64,000 nucleotides of DNA from Nicotiana tabacum (Eukaryota > Streptophyta > Magnoliopsida > Solanales > Solanaceae), in NCBI RefSeq assembly GCF_000715075.1, contig NC_134093.1, positions 95,526,826 to 95,590,825 on the forward strand, in the 5' to 3' direction. The position numbers and the translations under genes were made by a program. Of the stretch, positions 21,748 to 32,935 are shown piece by piece (position 1 is the stretch's first letter; every line of letters starts with the position of its first letter). The notes below the pieces were generated by a model, which worked only from the letters and a program-made list of their open reading frames with translations, did no database searches and was not told the origin of the DNA.

Positions 21748-24620
21748 CACCCCACACTTAAACCATTGCTCGTCCCTAAGCAATCAAACTGCACTTTAAA
21801 TAGAGACGATCTGTGCAAGCAACTCTCCTAACTCATCATACCAAGAATATTTAAAACAAAGTAAGCACCATGCCGTAACATCTTAGCCTAAAGACTCCAC
21901 TCACAATCACCACGTATTTTTCGAAACCTGCTCATTTACTCCAATACAAAGGCCAAAGACACTACCTTTCCTTTGCAAATCATGTGCCCTTACACCAGAA
22001 GTAGAGAGTGTTTCTACACATAATAAAATTCAAGAACAAATAGGAATTCAAGATAGAAAAAATTCACTCACTCTTAGAATTAAGATTCATATGTTATAGA
22101 AGACGTACCATAGGCTTGCCCGTAGTGTAATTCTCTACTAATTCAAGCTCATTCAGTATGGGTCAAGTAGGACTTAATTTGGTTGCATTATAGGCTGCGG
22201 GACTGATATGATACATATAGATAATAATAACTATACATCCCTAAGCATTTCAATATATATACATTAACATGTCAACCCCACACTTACGTTGAACCAAACC
22301 CCAACCTTCACACATAATAGCATCAAGCTCCCAATTTCTTTAAGCACAAATAAGATGAGAACTATCATTAGCAAGGAATTAATTTTTTTTTTCTCTTTTC
22401 AAAGTTCTAATTTTTCTTCTTCTTTTTCATTTTCTTCTAGCAAATTCACTTTTTTTTTTTAATTCCCTACAAGTGACTCTCATAATTTTCAAACAGTGCA
22501 CATTTCTCTATTTTCTCAGTTCCACTCAAAAGCCAGCTCTACCTCTACTTAGTCTTTAACAAGCTTATAACAATTTCAAGTGTTCAAGAGAGGTAAAAGA
22601 TTCAAACAAATAGTCAATTCAAACAAAAAAGGTTCAGGCTCGTAGTGTGGTTGCCAAAGAAAATAGGATTATAGGCTCAAAAGGGCTAACTAAGATACAC
22701 ATTAACTAGGTGGGTAGAAACATGTATTTAGCTCAACAAAGAAATGCCTCTATCAATTCCTAAACTGGCAAGACTGCTATTTCGCTTTGCAAATACATCG
22801 GGCAAGTTCTAGACATCAACTGACATGCACAAATTATCAATAAAAATATCATATACATTGGCACATAACTCACTCAGGATCATATCTATCCCGACTCTCT
22901 AATCAACACAGTTAAGCAAAGTCACAGTCAAATAATTTAAGGCACTTATACATGAGTCAAGAACTAAGCTTAGGGTCACAACTACGACACTCACTGCTAT
23001 TAAGGCACAACAAAGTCAAGAATAGTTATCTCCATTTAGCACCATAGCACAAGACTTCATTAATCCTATCAAACAAAAAACTAATTACACCCGGTTCAAG
23101 TAAAAACCCTTGGAAAAGAACAGCAACACAAAGAAAATTTAAGGGAAAATTGTTACAATACCTAAGAAAAAAATAAAAAAAAATAAAAGACATATTTTTG
23201 TATTATCAACTTTTTTTTTAATTTTTTGGTATTTTTGTTCGACTTTAATCCCTCAAGAAGACGGTCGAGAAAATCCATCGTCGGGAAAAGTCAAATTTTT
23301 TTCAACTAATACTAACGGGGAAAAAACACAATCATACATATACATATTTACATTCCTCACCCCACACTTTAAATTGTGGCATGTCCCCATGGCACACAAA
23401 GAAAAAGCAAGAGGTAAAGAAAACTCCCCTGAATTTTTTTGGTTTTCGAGAACTTATGAACTCAAACCCTAATTCTGAATTCATTCCCCGTTTTTGCTCT
23501 TTGGGGTTCTTTATGTAGCTCATTAGGCCCAAGTCTTCTAAGGATATCTGCAAGCCCCTCTTTTCTTTCTTTCTTGGCCTCATTTCGAGCGGTGAATTAT
23601 TTTTGTAGTATTAGCCTCAACTTGTTTCTGTATTCTTTCACAAGATCAATCTATGCATATTCCTGTAAATTCCCAAAAATAAATTCCACATTATCAAGGT
23701 TAGAATAAGAAAACAAATAAGAAAGATCATGTGAATATTCATGCGGTATGTCCGAGACCATTTGTTTCTCATTCTCTTTTACTAATGGTTGTAACTGCGG
23801 AGAGGTGGATAGAGATTTGAACTCTTCCTCCATTGCTTCACAATCAACCAAAGCCTCATCTTCAATCATCTCAATTGAATCAGAGTATTCTTGCAGAGTG
23901 ATAACTTATCTTTGTAGATGCCCATCCTCTCGGGTAGGCTCATTCTCATAGGGTATCTTCTCCATGTATTCACTATCACGATGCAATGAGCTTTCAGAAA
24001 GTATACTTTCTATTTGACTCTCTTGCGTTGTTAAGTTCTTAATGGCTTCAACATTTTGTATAAGTCATTCTTGATTTTGTATAAATCTTTTTTTGACACT
24101 ATTCATGAACTTATACATAAGCTATTCTAAACTACCATTCTCCTCTTGAGGTGGTTGTCTCACTTCGCTTTCATTCCAATCATAATAAGGGTATTCATCC
24201 CAACCAGAGTTAAGATTATGCCCATATAAAATGTCATACCTGTACGAACTCGAATCAGAGTCAGACTTTTCAAAAGATGAACCATAGGAGGAATAGTTAC
24301 CTGCTTGACAGTCAACCCATAGATGATTTTCACAACATTTAAAATAAATTGCAGACTTGTGATAATGTTCAGCTGCTAACTCTGCAACCGTTTTCTTAGG
24401 TTGGTTATGCTCCACCTTCACATCATTTAGAGTTCAATATCAAGAATATTTCCTTCAAGTTTTCTTCCTAGTACTTGTCAAGCACTACAAAAGAAATCTT
24501 TAAGAGAAGTTAACTAATCAAAAAAATAAAAAGAAAAGAAAATAAATGAATTCCCGAATTAGCACCAAAAATTATTTTGAACACTATTGATTGCCAATTC
24601 CTGACAACGCCGCCAAAATT
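21748..24620 (-). other. Element E interior, no recognisable pol
   Basis: The interior holds a polypurine tract at 21748-21762, homopolymer-rich stretches (about 22380-22460 and 23160-23230) and two short minus-strand frames at 24122-24421 and 23651-23869. The first encodes a 99-residue acidic, Ser/Tyr-rich peptide (MKVEHNQPKKTVAELAAEHY at the start, KSDSDSSSYRYD inside); the second a 72-residue acidic peptide. I recognise neither. They might be degenerate gag or an element-specific protein. The primer-binding site lies at about 24601-24616. Confidence 0.6.
24122..24421 (-). CDS. Unrecognised acidic Ser/Tyr-rich ORF in element E
   Basis: A 99-codon open frame close behind the primer-binding site, where a gag start would lie. 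It begins MKVEHNQPKKTVAELAAEHY, has three cysteines (CCENHLWVDC) and then a Ser/Asp/Tyr-rich half. No known domain is evident. It sits in a region rich in stops in all frames, so chance is possible; the position and composition make a leftover gag N-terminus the better guess. Function unknown. Confidence 0.3.
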   Translation of the reverse strand: MKVEHNQPKKTVAELAAEHYHKSAIYFKCCENHLWVDCQAGNYSSYGSSFEKSDSDSSSYRYDILYGHNLNSGWDEYPYYDWNESEVRQPPQEENGSLE

Positions 24621-26136
24621 TGACTAGCACAAAACACAACACGAAATTGATGCTCGCTAGCCAAAGATAGTATAGTTAAATTATCGTCTCCACAAGAATT
24701 GGATTTAAACAATGTCCAAATAACTTATGATTTTCTGCTATTCTGGATGATCAATATTTAATTTGAAGTGATTACTAACTATAATTAACTACTAAATTAA
24801 GATTACTACTAACTAGACTTGATCATAGAGAGTGAGAGTTGAACTAAAATAAATTTTAACAATATGAGAAATAAGGATCACGACAGGATAGGTGTAAGAT
24901 AGCTAGTTAGGATCTAATTCTATTTTAATTCACTTCTAATGTTCTAATAATTCTTACGAATTCACTCGATGATTAGCTTAAACGTAAGGTTAAGATTCCT
25001 CTCTCGATTAAATTTGAACCCTACAAAATAAACTAATATAAAGCACTGTGAAGATATGCAAGAATACGTTAATGAACTAATCTTTAGGAAAACGTCTCTT
25101 GTATTCTCCTAACTTAGTTTAATCAACAATCCAAAAAGCTCTCTTGATTACTTAGAAGAATCACTAAATTAAACCAAATTAAATAATGCAAAGATAATCA
25201 CCAAAATATTTCTCTTTCGATTAAATAAATTGGTGAATAATTTCGCAATCAATTCAAAGCTATATAAACGTATTCTAACAATTAAACTAGAGTAAAATGC
25301 ACAAACAACACTCAAAATACCATATCCGTCAAAACCCTAGGGAAGAACTATTATGTAGATATGGATAAAGTCATCACAAATAAGTTTAAGAACATAGAAA
25401 ATATCAAAGACAACTTTACGATATAAACCCGTATTGTACCGATTATTGGCAAGAGAATTGATGAAATCTTATGTCTTCAAGTCGCGGTAACTCTCCAAAA
25501 CTCCTAGGTTGAATCCCCCTTCAAAAATCATGTTTACAGTATATTTATATCGAGTATGGACGGACCTGGACTAAAATACCCTATCTAAACCAAAATAGGA
25601 TTAACTGTGTGAAAAATTACATAGACGCACCGTATTAGGCATCGTATTGTGCGTGGCTTTAGTGGTCTTTTTAAGAGACTTGGACAATTTCATTTCTACT
25701 ACTATTTTCTCTTGGATAATGATGAATTGGGCAGCCACCTAGTGTGGACACGTCAACTTACATTCATAATTTTGGAGGATTCAATTTCTTAACATCTTAC
25801 GAGAATTTTGGCTAGCCACTTCATGTGGGACGTCTTCTAACAAGCCGTGATAGGCTATTTACAAGGACTTGAGCATTTTTGTTTCGCTTTTCATATACAT
25901 ACGCGGTCCTCGACTACCGAGCTCAATATCGGCTTAACTCTCGAACTTCTACTCAGACTTCAAAGTTCTTTTTTTCACTTTAGCTCCAAAAAACTCGTCT
26001 TGCCTCGATATCACAGCCTATACAACAAGAAACGTATTATGAGTATAAATTCTTCATATTTTAGCTCAACTACAATTAAAATATAGCAAATAATAGGTAC
26101 AATATAGCCAAAACTAGTATTTTTATCCTACCATCA
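24621..26136 (-). repeat. 5' LTR of element E (1.52 kb)
   Basis: Partner of the LTR at 20241-21747. The two differ at several per cent of positions by eye, so this insertion is not recent despite the intact target duplication. Confidence 0.87.
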
Positions 26137-26141
26137 AGTTT

Positions 26142-27140
26142 CCCAGGATCAAACTTACCTCACTACCCTTGTAAATTATTTTCCATGTTTTTCTTTCATA
26201 TTCCTTGATTCAGCTCCATATCTTCCATGATTAGCATGATGGTTATCATACTTGTTAGTATCATACTCATAGGAATCATAACCATATGAATCATGATAAG
26301 GAACATACCATGTTTCGTCATTACTTGAGTCTTCACCTAAATCATGACAAGGAATATGCCCATCGTAGTGCTCACATGAATTATATGAATTGCTTCCTCC
26401 ATCATCTTCATCATAGGAATCCCAACACTCGACATCACTATATTCAACCATTTTTTCACCCCCAATCGCTTGAATTTGCAGAAGACATGCTTATAGGAAA
26501 AATAATTGATTAGTAATAAGAAGATCTCATAATAGCACACCTTTTGTATTTTAATTCAAACAAGCCCATTCAACCTCTTGTGTTTTATCTCACATTGATG
26601 AGTTTTCACTTTTCACTTGTGTATAACCTCTGCCTCACTCCTTAAAAATTCTCAAAGTTCGAGCTCAACTCACAAATTACCTATCTAAGAATGAGTTTTC
26701 TTGAAAGTAATTTAAGAGTGGAGTTTATGTAATCAAGAACAGACCTTTAACAATTAAGAACGAGAGCCAAGAAATTTCTATGAAAATAACGAGAAAAGCA
26801 CGAACGAATTGGCACGAAAAAATAGTTGATTTCAAATATTAAGAACGATTTAATGCGAACTAGCACTAGTTCGTCCTTAACAAGAATCCCCAATGAATCT
26901 TTCTCATCCAAAAGTAATCTTTCCTCAACAATCAATAAGAACACTTCAATAATTTATTTTCTGATTTTTTTTTGAAACTCGAGAAGATTTTTTTTTTTTG
27001 TAAGCAACACGACTGGGGTTTAGTTAAAAACAAGAGCTATACTTTTTTTGCCTTTTTTTCCCTAATTCGGATCTTGATTTCAAGACTGGAGAATGTGAGT
27101 TTTTTTAGAACAATACCCGAGTCTTCGCTCTGATAACAAC
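26142..27140 (-). pseudogene. Element F gag N-terminal region and leader
   Basis: The minus-strand frame 26176-26451 encodes an acidic/His/Tyr-rich peptide (YDSYEYDTNKYDNHHANHGRYG), followed past a stop by NNLQGSEV-like text that joins the gag start left of element E. This resembles the charged N-terminal part that precedes the gag core in Ty3/gypsy elements. From 26514 to 27125 there is leader-like sequence with T-runs and no frame. A Met-type primer-binding site (sense TTATCAGAGCG) lies at about 27126-27140, next to the LTR. Confidence 0.5.
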
Positions 27141-27906
27141 TGATACTATCCGAGATAGACAAAATAATGAAATATGAAAATAACAATAATTAAAGCAAAA
27201 CTAATGATATATTTGATTAAGATAATCAAAGTAGTCTGAATAATGAAGTATAGAAGAAAATTTAGAGCGCTAAGTGAACTTCTCAAGCAATAATCGAAAT
27301 ACTATCTGATCGCCTCCCAAGAACAACAAATTAGATATCCTAGATATAATGAAAGGAGAAAAAGATTACCCTCAATTACCCAAGTCTCGAAAACATGCAA
27401 TCCAAAGTCGAACTCGAACCAACAGGTTCCAAATCTCTCTCAAGAGTTTTCTTAAGTCAAAATATGTTAAGTGGTTAATGAAACAACCCTAGGCTATTAT
27501 AGATACACAATGGATAAAATAGAAAAAGTTTCACAGTTAATTTTCCAAAAAAACTCGCTAGGCCAAATCGTAACCTCAACCGTAACACACAGCTGAACCG
27601 TTGCGAACTCCAAAAGTTTATTTTCTTCAGCTCTTCAGGCCCCTCTTGAACCGTAGCCAACGATTGGTGAAACTGTGTCACACAGTTTGTCTTGGAATCT
27701 TGATTCTTCAATTCTTAAGACTCCAAACATGGTATTCTTTGCATGAATCCTCTACGTGATTCTCCAAACATCTTCTAATCACTTGTTGAAGATTATGTAG
27801 CTCCTTAGTGTGCATCCCTTGGGCGTTCTTGGACTTGGAATGGGTCAACGGTCCACTAGATAATTTGCGGTCATTCTTAATATTAGGACTATCCATTATC
27901 ATATCA
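27141..27906 (-). repeat. Probable 5' LTR of element F (766 bp)
   Basis: Bounded by TGATA and TATCA in inverted orientation (plus-strand TGATACTATCC at 27141 and CATTATCATATCA ending 27906) and directly abutting the primer-binding site. The minus strand inside it reads MIMDSPNIKNDRKLSSGPLT, then HSKSKNAQG, which resembles the GPxTRSxxK tail of gypsy polyproteins; in such elements pol ends inside the 3' LTR. No second LTR is seen in the window, so the outer border is inferred. Confidence 0.45.
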
Positions 27907-28186
27907 GCTGCTTTCTTTTTTTCTGTATTCATGTCCCATGTATCCAGGAGCTATTTTTTTTTCTTCTTCTTAGTTGTAAAACACTATTGTAGGTTACACT
28001 TAGGATTTCTTCTTCTTCTTAGTTGCAAAATAAGTTGTTAGATTTGTTGTTGTTTTGACAATTTGATGATTGGGGTTTGTTTTTTATAATATCTTAAAGT
28101 TATATTTCAAATTTGAGCTTATTTCGAGTAGATTTGGTGTTGAATTGTATGTTGAATTGTTGAAATTTGAAAAATAAATTTATGTT
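27907..28186. other. Unassigned spacer
   Basis: AT-rich with CTTCTTCTTAGTTGYAAAA present twice (about 27961 and 28012). I see nothing else. Confidence 0.4.
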
Positions 28187-28245
28187 TCAAAACTTAAAAT
28201 CCGATTTCTAAAGTTGCATTGAAGATATATAACTACTTAAGATCA
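28187..28245. repeat. Minisatellite unit left of element D
   Basis: One 43-bp unit plus part of the next (AAAATCCGATTTC, AAGTTGCATTGAAGA, ACTACTTAAGATC). The same unit is tandemly repeated on the far side of element D at 31600-31830. Confidence 0.75.
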
Positions 28246-29794
28246 TAGGAATAAGTGGAACCTAGATCAAATAAGACCGACACATCTCTATGACAAATCG
28301 GAACAATACCTTTAATGACAAAGTCTGAAGCAACTGCCTCTGTACGAGTAGGAAGAGCATAATATCTGGCCTGGCCTCCCACTCTAGGGCGACCCCTACC
28401 TCCCCGACCTCTACCTCCCCGACCTCTACCTCGAGCTGGTTGAGTAAGTGGAGTGGTAGCTTAGCATGAGGACCCGGTGGAGCACGTGATGCGTGAGAAG
28501 TCTGTGGAGGTGCACCCCTCCTAAGTCTGGGGCAATCCCTCACCATATGGCGAGTGTCTCCACACTCAAAACAAGCTCTCAGAGGGCGTGACTGTTATGA
28601 CTGGCTCGGGCTAGGTCTGCTGGACTGCCCACTGAAAGCACTATGTGTAGGAGGTACACTAGACATTGGCGGTGCATAATAAGGATCTTGGGTCCTAGAA
28701 GTGGTCGGAGTACCACTGGCAGCTGGAAGTGCTGAATGAATAGGGCGACTCACATAGCACCTACCATGACGAACTGCAGCAGGAGCACGAGTACCAGTAT
28801 AAGAGCCAGACTCTTGAGACCTCTTGGCCTCCCTCTCCTCTCTCTCCCGAGAAAGCATGCCCTCCACTCTCCTAGAAATACTCACAAACTGGTGGTATGA
28901 AATATCCATCTCCAACTCCCGGGCCATGCTAGTCTTGATGCTGGGATAGAGCCCCTCGATAAACCGACGGACCCTCTCTCGAACTGTAGCAGCCAAGGCT
29001 AGTGCATGTCTAGCCAAATCACTAAAACGAACTGCATACTCTAACACAGTCATAGCACCCTAGCGCAACTGTTCAAACTCGGCGCGCCATGCATCATTAA
29101 GGCTCTAGGGAACATACTCCCTCAAAAATATATCCGAAAACTGAGTCTAAGTAAGTGAAGCTGCCTCGGTTGGACTACCCAACTTATAAGTGCGCCACTA
29201 CTGATAGGCTGCTCTTCTAAGCTGGAACACAGTGAAAGAAACCCCACTCGACTCCGCTACACCCATAGTACAGAGGATACGGTGGAACTCCTCAAGAAAA
29301 CCCTCGGCATCTTCTGACACCAGGCCACTGAAAGTAGGAGGGTGGTACTTCTTGCACCTTTCGAGCCTAAGCTGATCCTCCTCAGAAGATGTTGCCCTAC
29401 CCTCGGGCCGAACTGGAGCTACCAGCTGCACTGGTATAACCTCTAGAATCTGATCGACCTGAACCTGCTACTCTAGGGTACGGGCGGCAGGAGTATGTGC
29501 TCCTCCCCCGGCCTGAGAAGTGGCAGGAGCAAGTGAAATCAACCCTACTTGAGCTAGAGTGCCAAACATGCTCAGGAACTGTGCAAGGGTCTCCTGAAGA
29601 GCTGGTGCAGTAACAGGCATCTCAGGTGCATGCGCTTCGACTGGAGCTACTGGTGGCTCATTTGAAGCAGCTCGTGCGGGTGCTCTGGCTGCACCACGTG
29701 GATGTCCTCGACCTCTACCCCCACACTGGCCTCTCGCGACTCTAGGAGGTGCGGGTGCCTGGTCATCTGATCCGGCTGTACGTGTCCTCACCAT
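28246..29794 (-). pseudogene. Element D gag and start of protease (decayed)
   Basis: The ATG at 29794 opens MVRTRTAGSDDQAPAPPRVA, an RG-rich basic N-terminus like element B. Capsid-like text follows (KYHPPTFSG, EEFHRILCTMGV, VRRFIEGLYPSIKTSM), then a zinc knuckle CFECGDTRHMVRDC at about 28535-28580 and the start of protease (VSVLFDLGST) at the broken end. Stops occur mostly as TAG where CAG is expected (AYQ stop WRTYK; EYVP stop SLND; EQLR stop GAM), plus one TAG for Trp and one TAA for Gln. No frame could give the full protein. Confidence 0.85.
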
Positions 29795-29982
29795 CTGTAA
29801 GAGAATAGAAGATAGAAGTTTAGACTTTTTGAAGTAAACAATTTCGCACGAAAAAGGAATCAAAAGAAGTGAGATTTTCCTAACATATTCATAGCCTCCC
29901 GAAGATAAGTACAAATGTCTCTGTACCGATCCGCAAGACTCTAACAAACCTGCTTGTGACTCATGATACCTATGAAGCTATA

Positions 29983-29994
29983 GCTCTAATACCA
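29983..29994 (-). other. Primer-binding site of element D
   Basis: Sense TGGTATTAGAGC, three bases from the LTR end, differs by one base from TGGTATCAGAGC, complementary to the 3' end of initiator Met-tRNA. Confidence 0.75.
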
Positions 29995-30614
29995 ACTTGT
30001 CATGAACCAATCCTCCCTCCGTGAGATGTCGTGATGACACCTAGTCTCTATGACTAGGTAAGCCTAACATTTGCCGAAAAACAAAGATGATAGCAAAACT
30101 TTAACAACTAACTGCAACAGATAATTAAATAACTGATAAAAATGCCGCTCGGCATGTGCAATTACCAACACTCGAGTAAACACAGTATTCACAAAATCCG
30201 GAACATGATAAGTCACAAGCTACGGAAGAAAACTAGTATCTCTATGCACCATAGTCTAAGAAAATGTACGGAAAGGTAAATGACATAGGATGGAATAGAG
30301 GGGAGGACACCGAAGTCTGCGGACGCGACAGATATACCTTGAAGTTTCCAAAGTCTCGCTGCTTACTAATGACGAGGCTGATACGAAGTACCTGGATCTG
30401 CACATAAACATGTGCAGAAGAGTAGCATGAGTACACCACAATGGTACCTAGTAAGTGCCAAGCCTAACCTTGGTCGAGTAGTGACAAGGTCAGATTAGGG
30501 ACCTACTGGTATATATAATAAATAAGGCAGAAAAATATTGCAGTGTAATAAGAAACTGGAATTTAACAAAGAGGAAACCACATCAAAATAACAGTATAGC
30601 AAACAGGGATAAAA

Positions 30615-30765
30615 TAACAGGGGATCTCCTGAGATACATTGTCGTAGTCCCAAAAGTAAATATGCAAGGAGATTTCCCGAGGTACCGCCTCGTAGTCTCA
30701 AAAGTAAATGTGCAGGGGAGATCTCCCGAGGTACCGCCTCGTAGTCCCAAAAGTAAACATAGTAA
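30615..30765 (-). repeat. 49-bp palindromic tandem repeat in LTR D
   Basis: Three units with GTAGTC landmarks at 30644, 30692 and 30741. Each has GGAGATCTCC-like and CGAGGTACCGCCTCG-like inverted text. It occupies the same LTR position as the 39-bp hairpin repeat of element B, with unrelated sequence. Confidence 0.8.
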
Positions 30766-30786
30766 AAACCAGATTTTACAACAATT

Positions 30787-30825
30787 AGCTCGTGTATGCA
30801 CTCGTCACCTTGCGTACACGATGCT
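30787..30825 (-). repeat. LTR hairpin (element D)
   Basis: AGCTCGTGTATGC pairs with GCGTACACGATGCT (one bulged A, one G-T pair) around the loop ACTCGTCACCTT, the same loop as in elements A, B and C. Confidence 0.75.
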
Positions 30826-31427
30826 CATATAAATACAACAGTACAAAATCCTAAGTGAATTTTTCCCACACAAGGTTAGGCAAGCCACTTACCTCGAACC
30901 AAGCTAAATCAATCAGTAAGGATGCCTTTTCCATAATTTTCCGACTTCGAATGACCCAAATCTAGCCAAAAGCAATTACATACCATAAATATAACTATAA
31001 GAAACTAATCTAATTAATGAGATCAAGGCTTAAACAAGAATTTAGAAAATCACCCTAAAAGGTTGACCCGGGCCCACGCCTCAGAATCAGGTAAAAGTTA
31101 CAAAATATGAACACTCATTCACTCACTAGTTCACTTGTACCAAATTATCCAAATCCGATATCAAAATCCCAATCAAAACTCAAATATTTGGTTGAAGAAC
31201 TTTTTCCATTTTCCCATAATTTTCAACCCAAATCCGAAATTAAAGGATGGAATCAACTATAGATCAATGGAATATAACCATAAATAAGTCAAGAATTATT
31301 GCCCAATAGCTTACTCAGAAAATCCCCCAAACTTTCGTCCAAATCCGAGCTCTCTATCTCAAGTTATGTTAAAAATGGCTTAACCCTCGATTTTGAAATG
31401 TTATATTCTGCCCAGGTATCCCTTCTT

Positions 31428-31573
31428 CGCGAACGCGAAAGAACCCTCGCGTTCGCGAATCACAAACTTGCTTCAGCCCAAAATTACTCATCGCGAACGT
31501 GATGACCTAAATGCGAACACGAAGCTTACTTAGCTCAACCCTACGGGAACGCGAGACCAACATCGCGAACGCG
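31428..31573 (-). repeat. Phased CGC-N4-GCG array in LTR D (GAAC/GTTC type)
   Basis: Six words start at 31428/31448, 31492/31512 and 31544/31564, each pair exactly 20 bp apart, with steps of 44 and 32 bp between pairs. N4 is GAAC or its complement GTTC. Confidence 0.88.
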
Positions 31574-31599
31574 TAGGCAGTAAAAGCATCAGAAAGATA

Positions 31600-31830
31600 G
31601 AAGAACTTAAGAACTGATTTTTGAAGTTGCATTGAAGAGATAGAATTACTTAAGATCCGATTTTTCTGAAGTTGGAAAGACAACTTCAAATCCAATTCTA
31701 AAGTTGCATTGAAGAGATAAAACTACTTAAGATTCGATTTTCTAAAGTTGCATTGGTAAAATAAAAGAACGTCATATTAGATTCTGAAATTGTATTGAAG
31801 AGATAAAAGAACTTCAGATCCCGATAAATA
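31600..31830. repeat. 43-bp minisatellite right of element D
   Basis: About five diverged units of ~43 bp with TTAAGATYCGATTTT, GAAGTTGCATTGAAGAGATA and AACTAC landmarks at about 31608, 31651, 31728, 31771 and 31813; one unit carries an extra ~34-bp insertion. Element D lies inside this repeat. Confidence 0.75.
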
Positions 31831-32454
31831 AATTTTGTAAATTTTTGTGCAATGCGGATATAACTTCAAACAGCGGCCCATAAAGTAGGTTTATGTGAAA
31901 AACTCCCCTTATACTCAAAGAAGTACAAAGAAGGCCTTCTTTTTGTAGCCCAACTATTAGAGAAGCCCAGGCCCAGAATTGGCTTTCCTTAGGTCCTGAA
32001 ATCAAAGACGGAACAAATCCAAAATTCGTCCCGCCGGTTAAGAACACCAACCAGCCCTATAGTCCCTGCCAACATTTTTAGCTTCACGTCGATCGACTCC
32101 GCCGCCTGCTTCTACTTTCCCGGTGTACCGGAAATGGTATAGCATCTGACTTTATGCACTTTGCTTTCGTTTCGCACTATTGAAAACCTAGTTCGAATCC
32201 CCCCCCCAAATAGATATATTAAATACTAGTTGTTATCAGTTATAAATACATAGAATCGGTTATTTTATAGCATAGTATAATAACTCGAACTGTTGAGCAT
32301 AATGATTGTTCATTTGTTGAATACTATAATTTCTCAATGTCGTGAAACTGGTACAGTAATACATAATACTTGTGTGAGAAGTAGAAACAGCCTTGATGAA
32401 GCTGTAATTTATACTTTTATACAATATTAAATATTTAAGACATATTGTACTTAA
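31831..32454. other. Intergenic sequence, no gene recognised
   Basis: Mixed unique sequence with a C-run near 32200. The minus-strand frame at 31814-32050 has no recognisable domain. I see nothing further. Confidence 0.4.
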
Positions 32455-32935
32455 GTAATTGAAAGTGTGTTATCTCTAATTGCTTAAGCTTTTAGACAGA
32501 GGCGGATCTAGAATTTGAACTTTATGAGTTTTAGAATCTAGGACAACGACCTCAAGTCCTAGTAACTTGGTTTTGAATTTAATTTGTGTACATATTTAGT
32601 GAATCTTTTAACATATATACAAGGTACGAGCCAAAGCTATTGAGTTTGAACCCGTATATTCAAGCCTATATCCGCCCTTGCTTGAGATGGTCACACATTT
32701 TAATATAATATCCGAACGGGTAAAGGTCCTGGGTTCAAATCACACCACTACCCAAAAAGCAGAAAAATAAAAAAAGTGTTTGGCCCATAAAAAAGAATTG
32801 GGCCCGCACGTAAGGGGGCGCATAAAGACAATATAAATAAGTAATTAAATGTGTGCTCTATCTAATAGCTTAATCTTTTAGATGAGATAGTCACGTACTT
32901 CAATAGTAATGTATACCTTTAGGTTTCATAAGACC
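32455..32935 (+). mobile_element. TRIM-like LTR-end remnants with a MITE inside
   Basis: Two copies of a segment like CTAATAGCTTAATCTTTTAG followed by GATGGTCACACATTTTAATATAAT (around 32470-32745 and 32850-32910). In this repeat type that text precedes a Met-type primer site; here only a worn AATATCCGAACGG and GGTCCTGGGTTCAAATC remain. Between 32499 and 32682 lies an element with inverted ends GGCGGATCTAGAA / TATCCGCC, a common Solanaceae MITE type. Confidence 0.35.

Larger units (their letters stand above)
20241..26136 (-). mobile_element. Element E: non-autonomous LTR retrotransposon, 5.9 kb
   Basis: Direct LTRs (20241-21747 and 24621-26136; plus-strand ends TGAC...ATCA) flank a 2.87-kb interior. 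The 5-bp target duplication AGTTT is perfect (20236-20240, 26137-26141). Orientation is minus, from a primer-site-like sequence TTGGCGGCGTTGTCAG inside the right LTR and a polypurine tract AAGTGTGGGGTGT inside the left LTR. That primer region recalls the TGGCGCCGTTGCCGGGG signature of Athila/Tat-type elements. No reverse transcriptase, integrase or protease is found. It would need enzymes from another element. Confidence 0.85.
28246..31598 (-). mobile_element. Element D: Tekay gypsy fragment (gag, primer site, LTR part)
   Basis: Contains, on the minus strand, the start of protease, gag, leader, a Met-type primer-binding site and about 1.6 kb of 5' LTR. It is cut on both sides: inside protease at 28246 and inside the LTR at 31598. 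Both cuts join the same 43-bp minisatellite. No target duplication or second LTR is present, so it looks like a fragment captured during break repair, or an element trimmed by flanking deletions. Confidence 0.8.
29998..31598 (-). repeat. 5' LTR of element D, truncated
   Basis: Starts (plus strand) TGTCATGAACC and follows the usual Tekay LTR order: conserved end segment, a 49-bp tandem repeat (30615-30760), the loop-conserved hairpin (30787-30825) and the phased word array (31428-31573). It stops at the minisatellite, before the outer LTR end. Confidence 0.8.
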
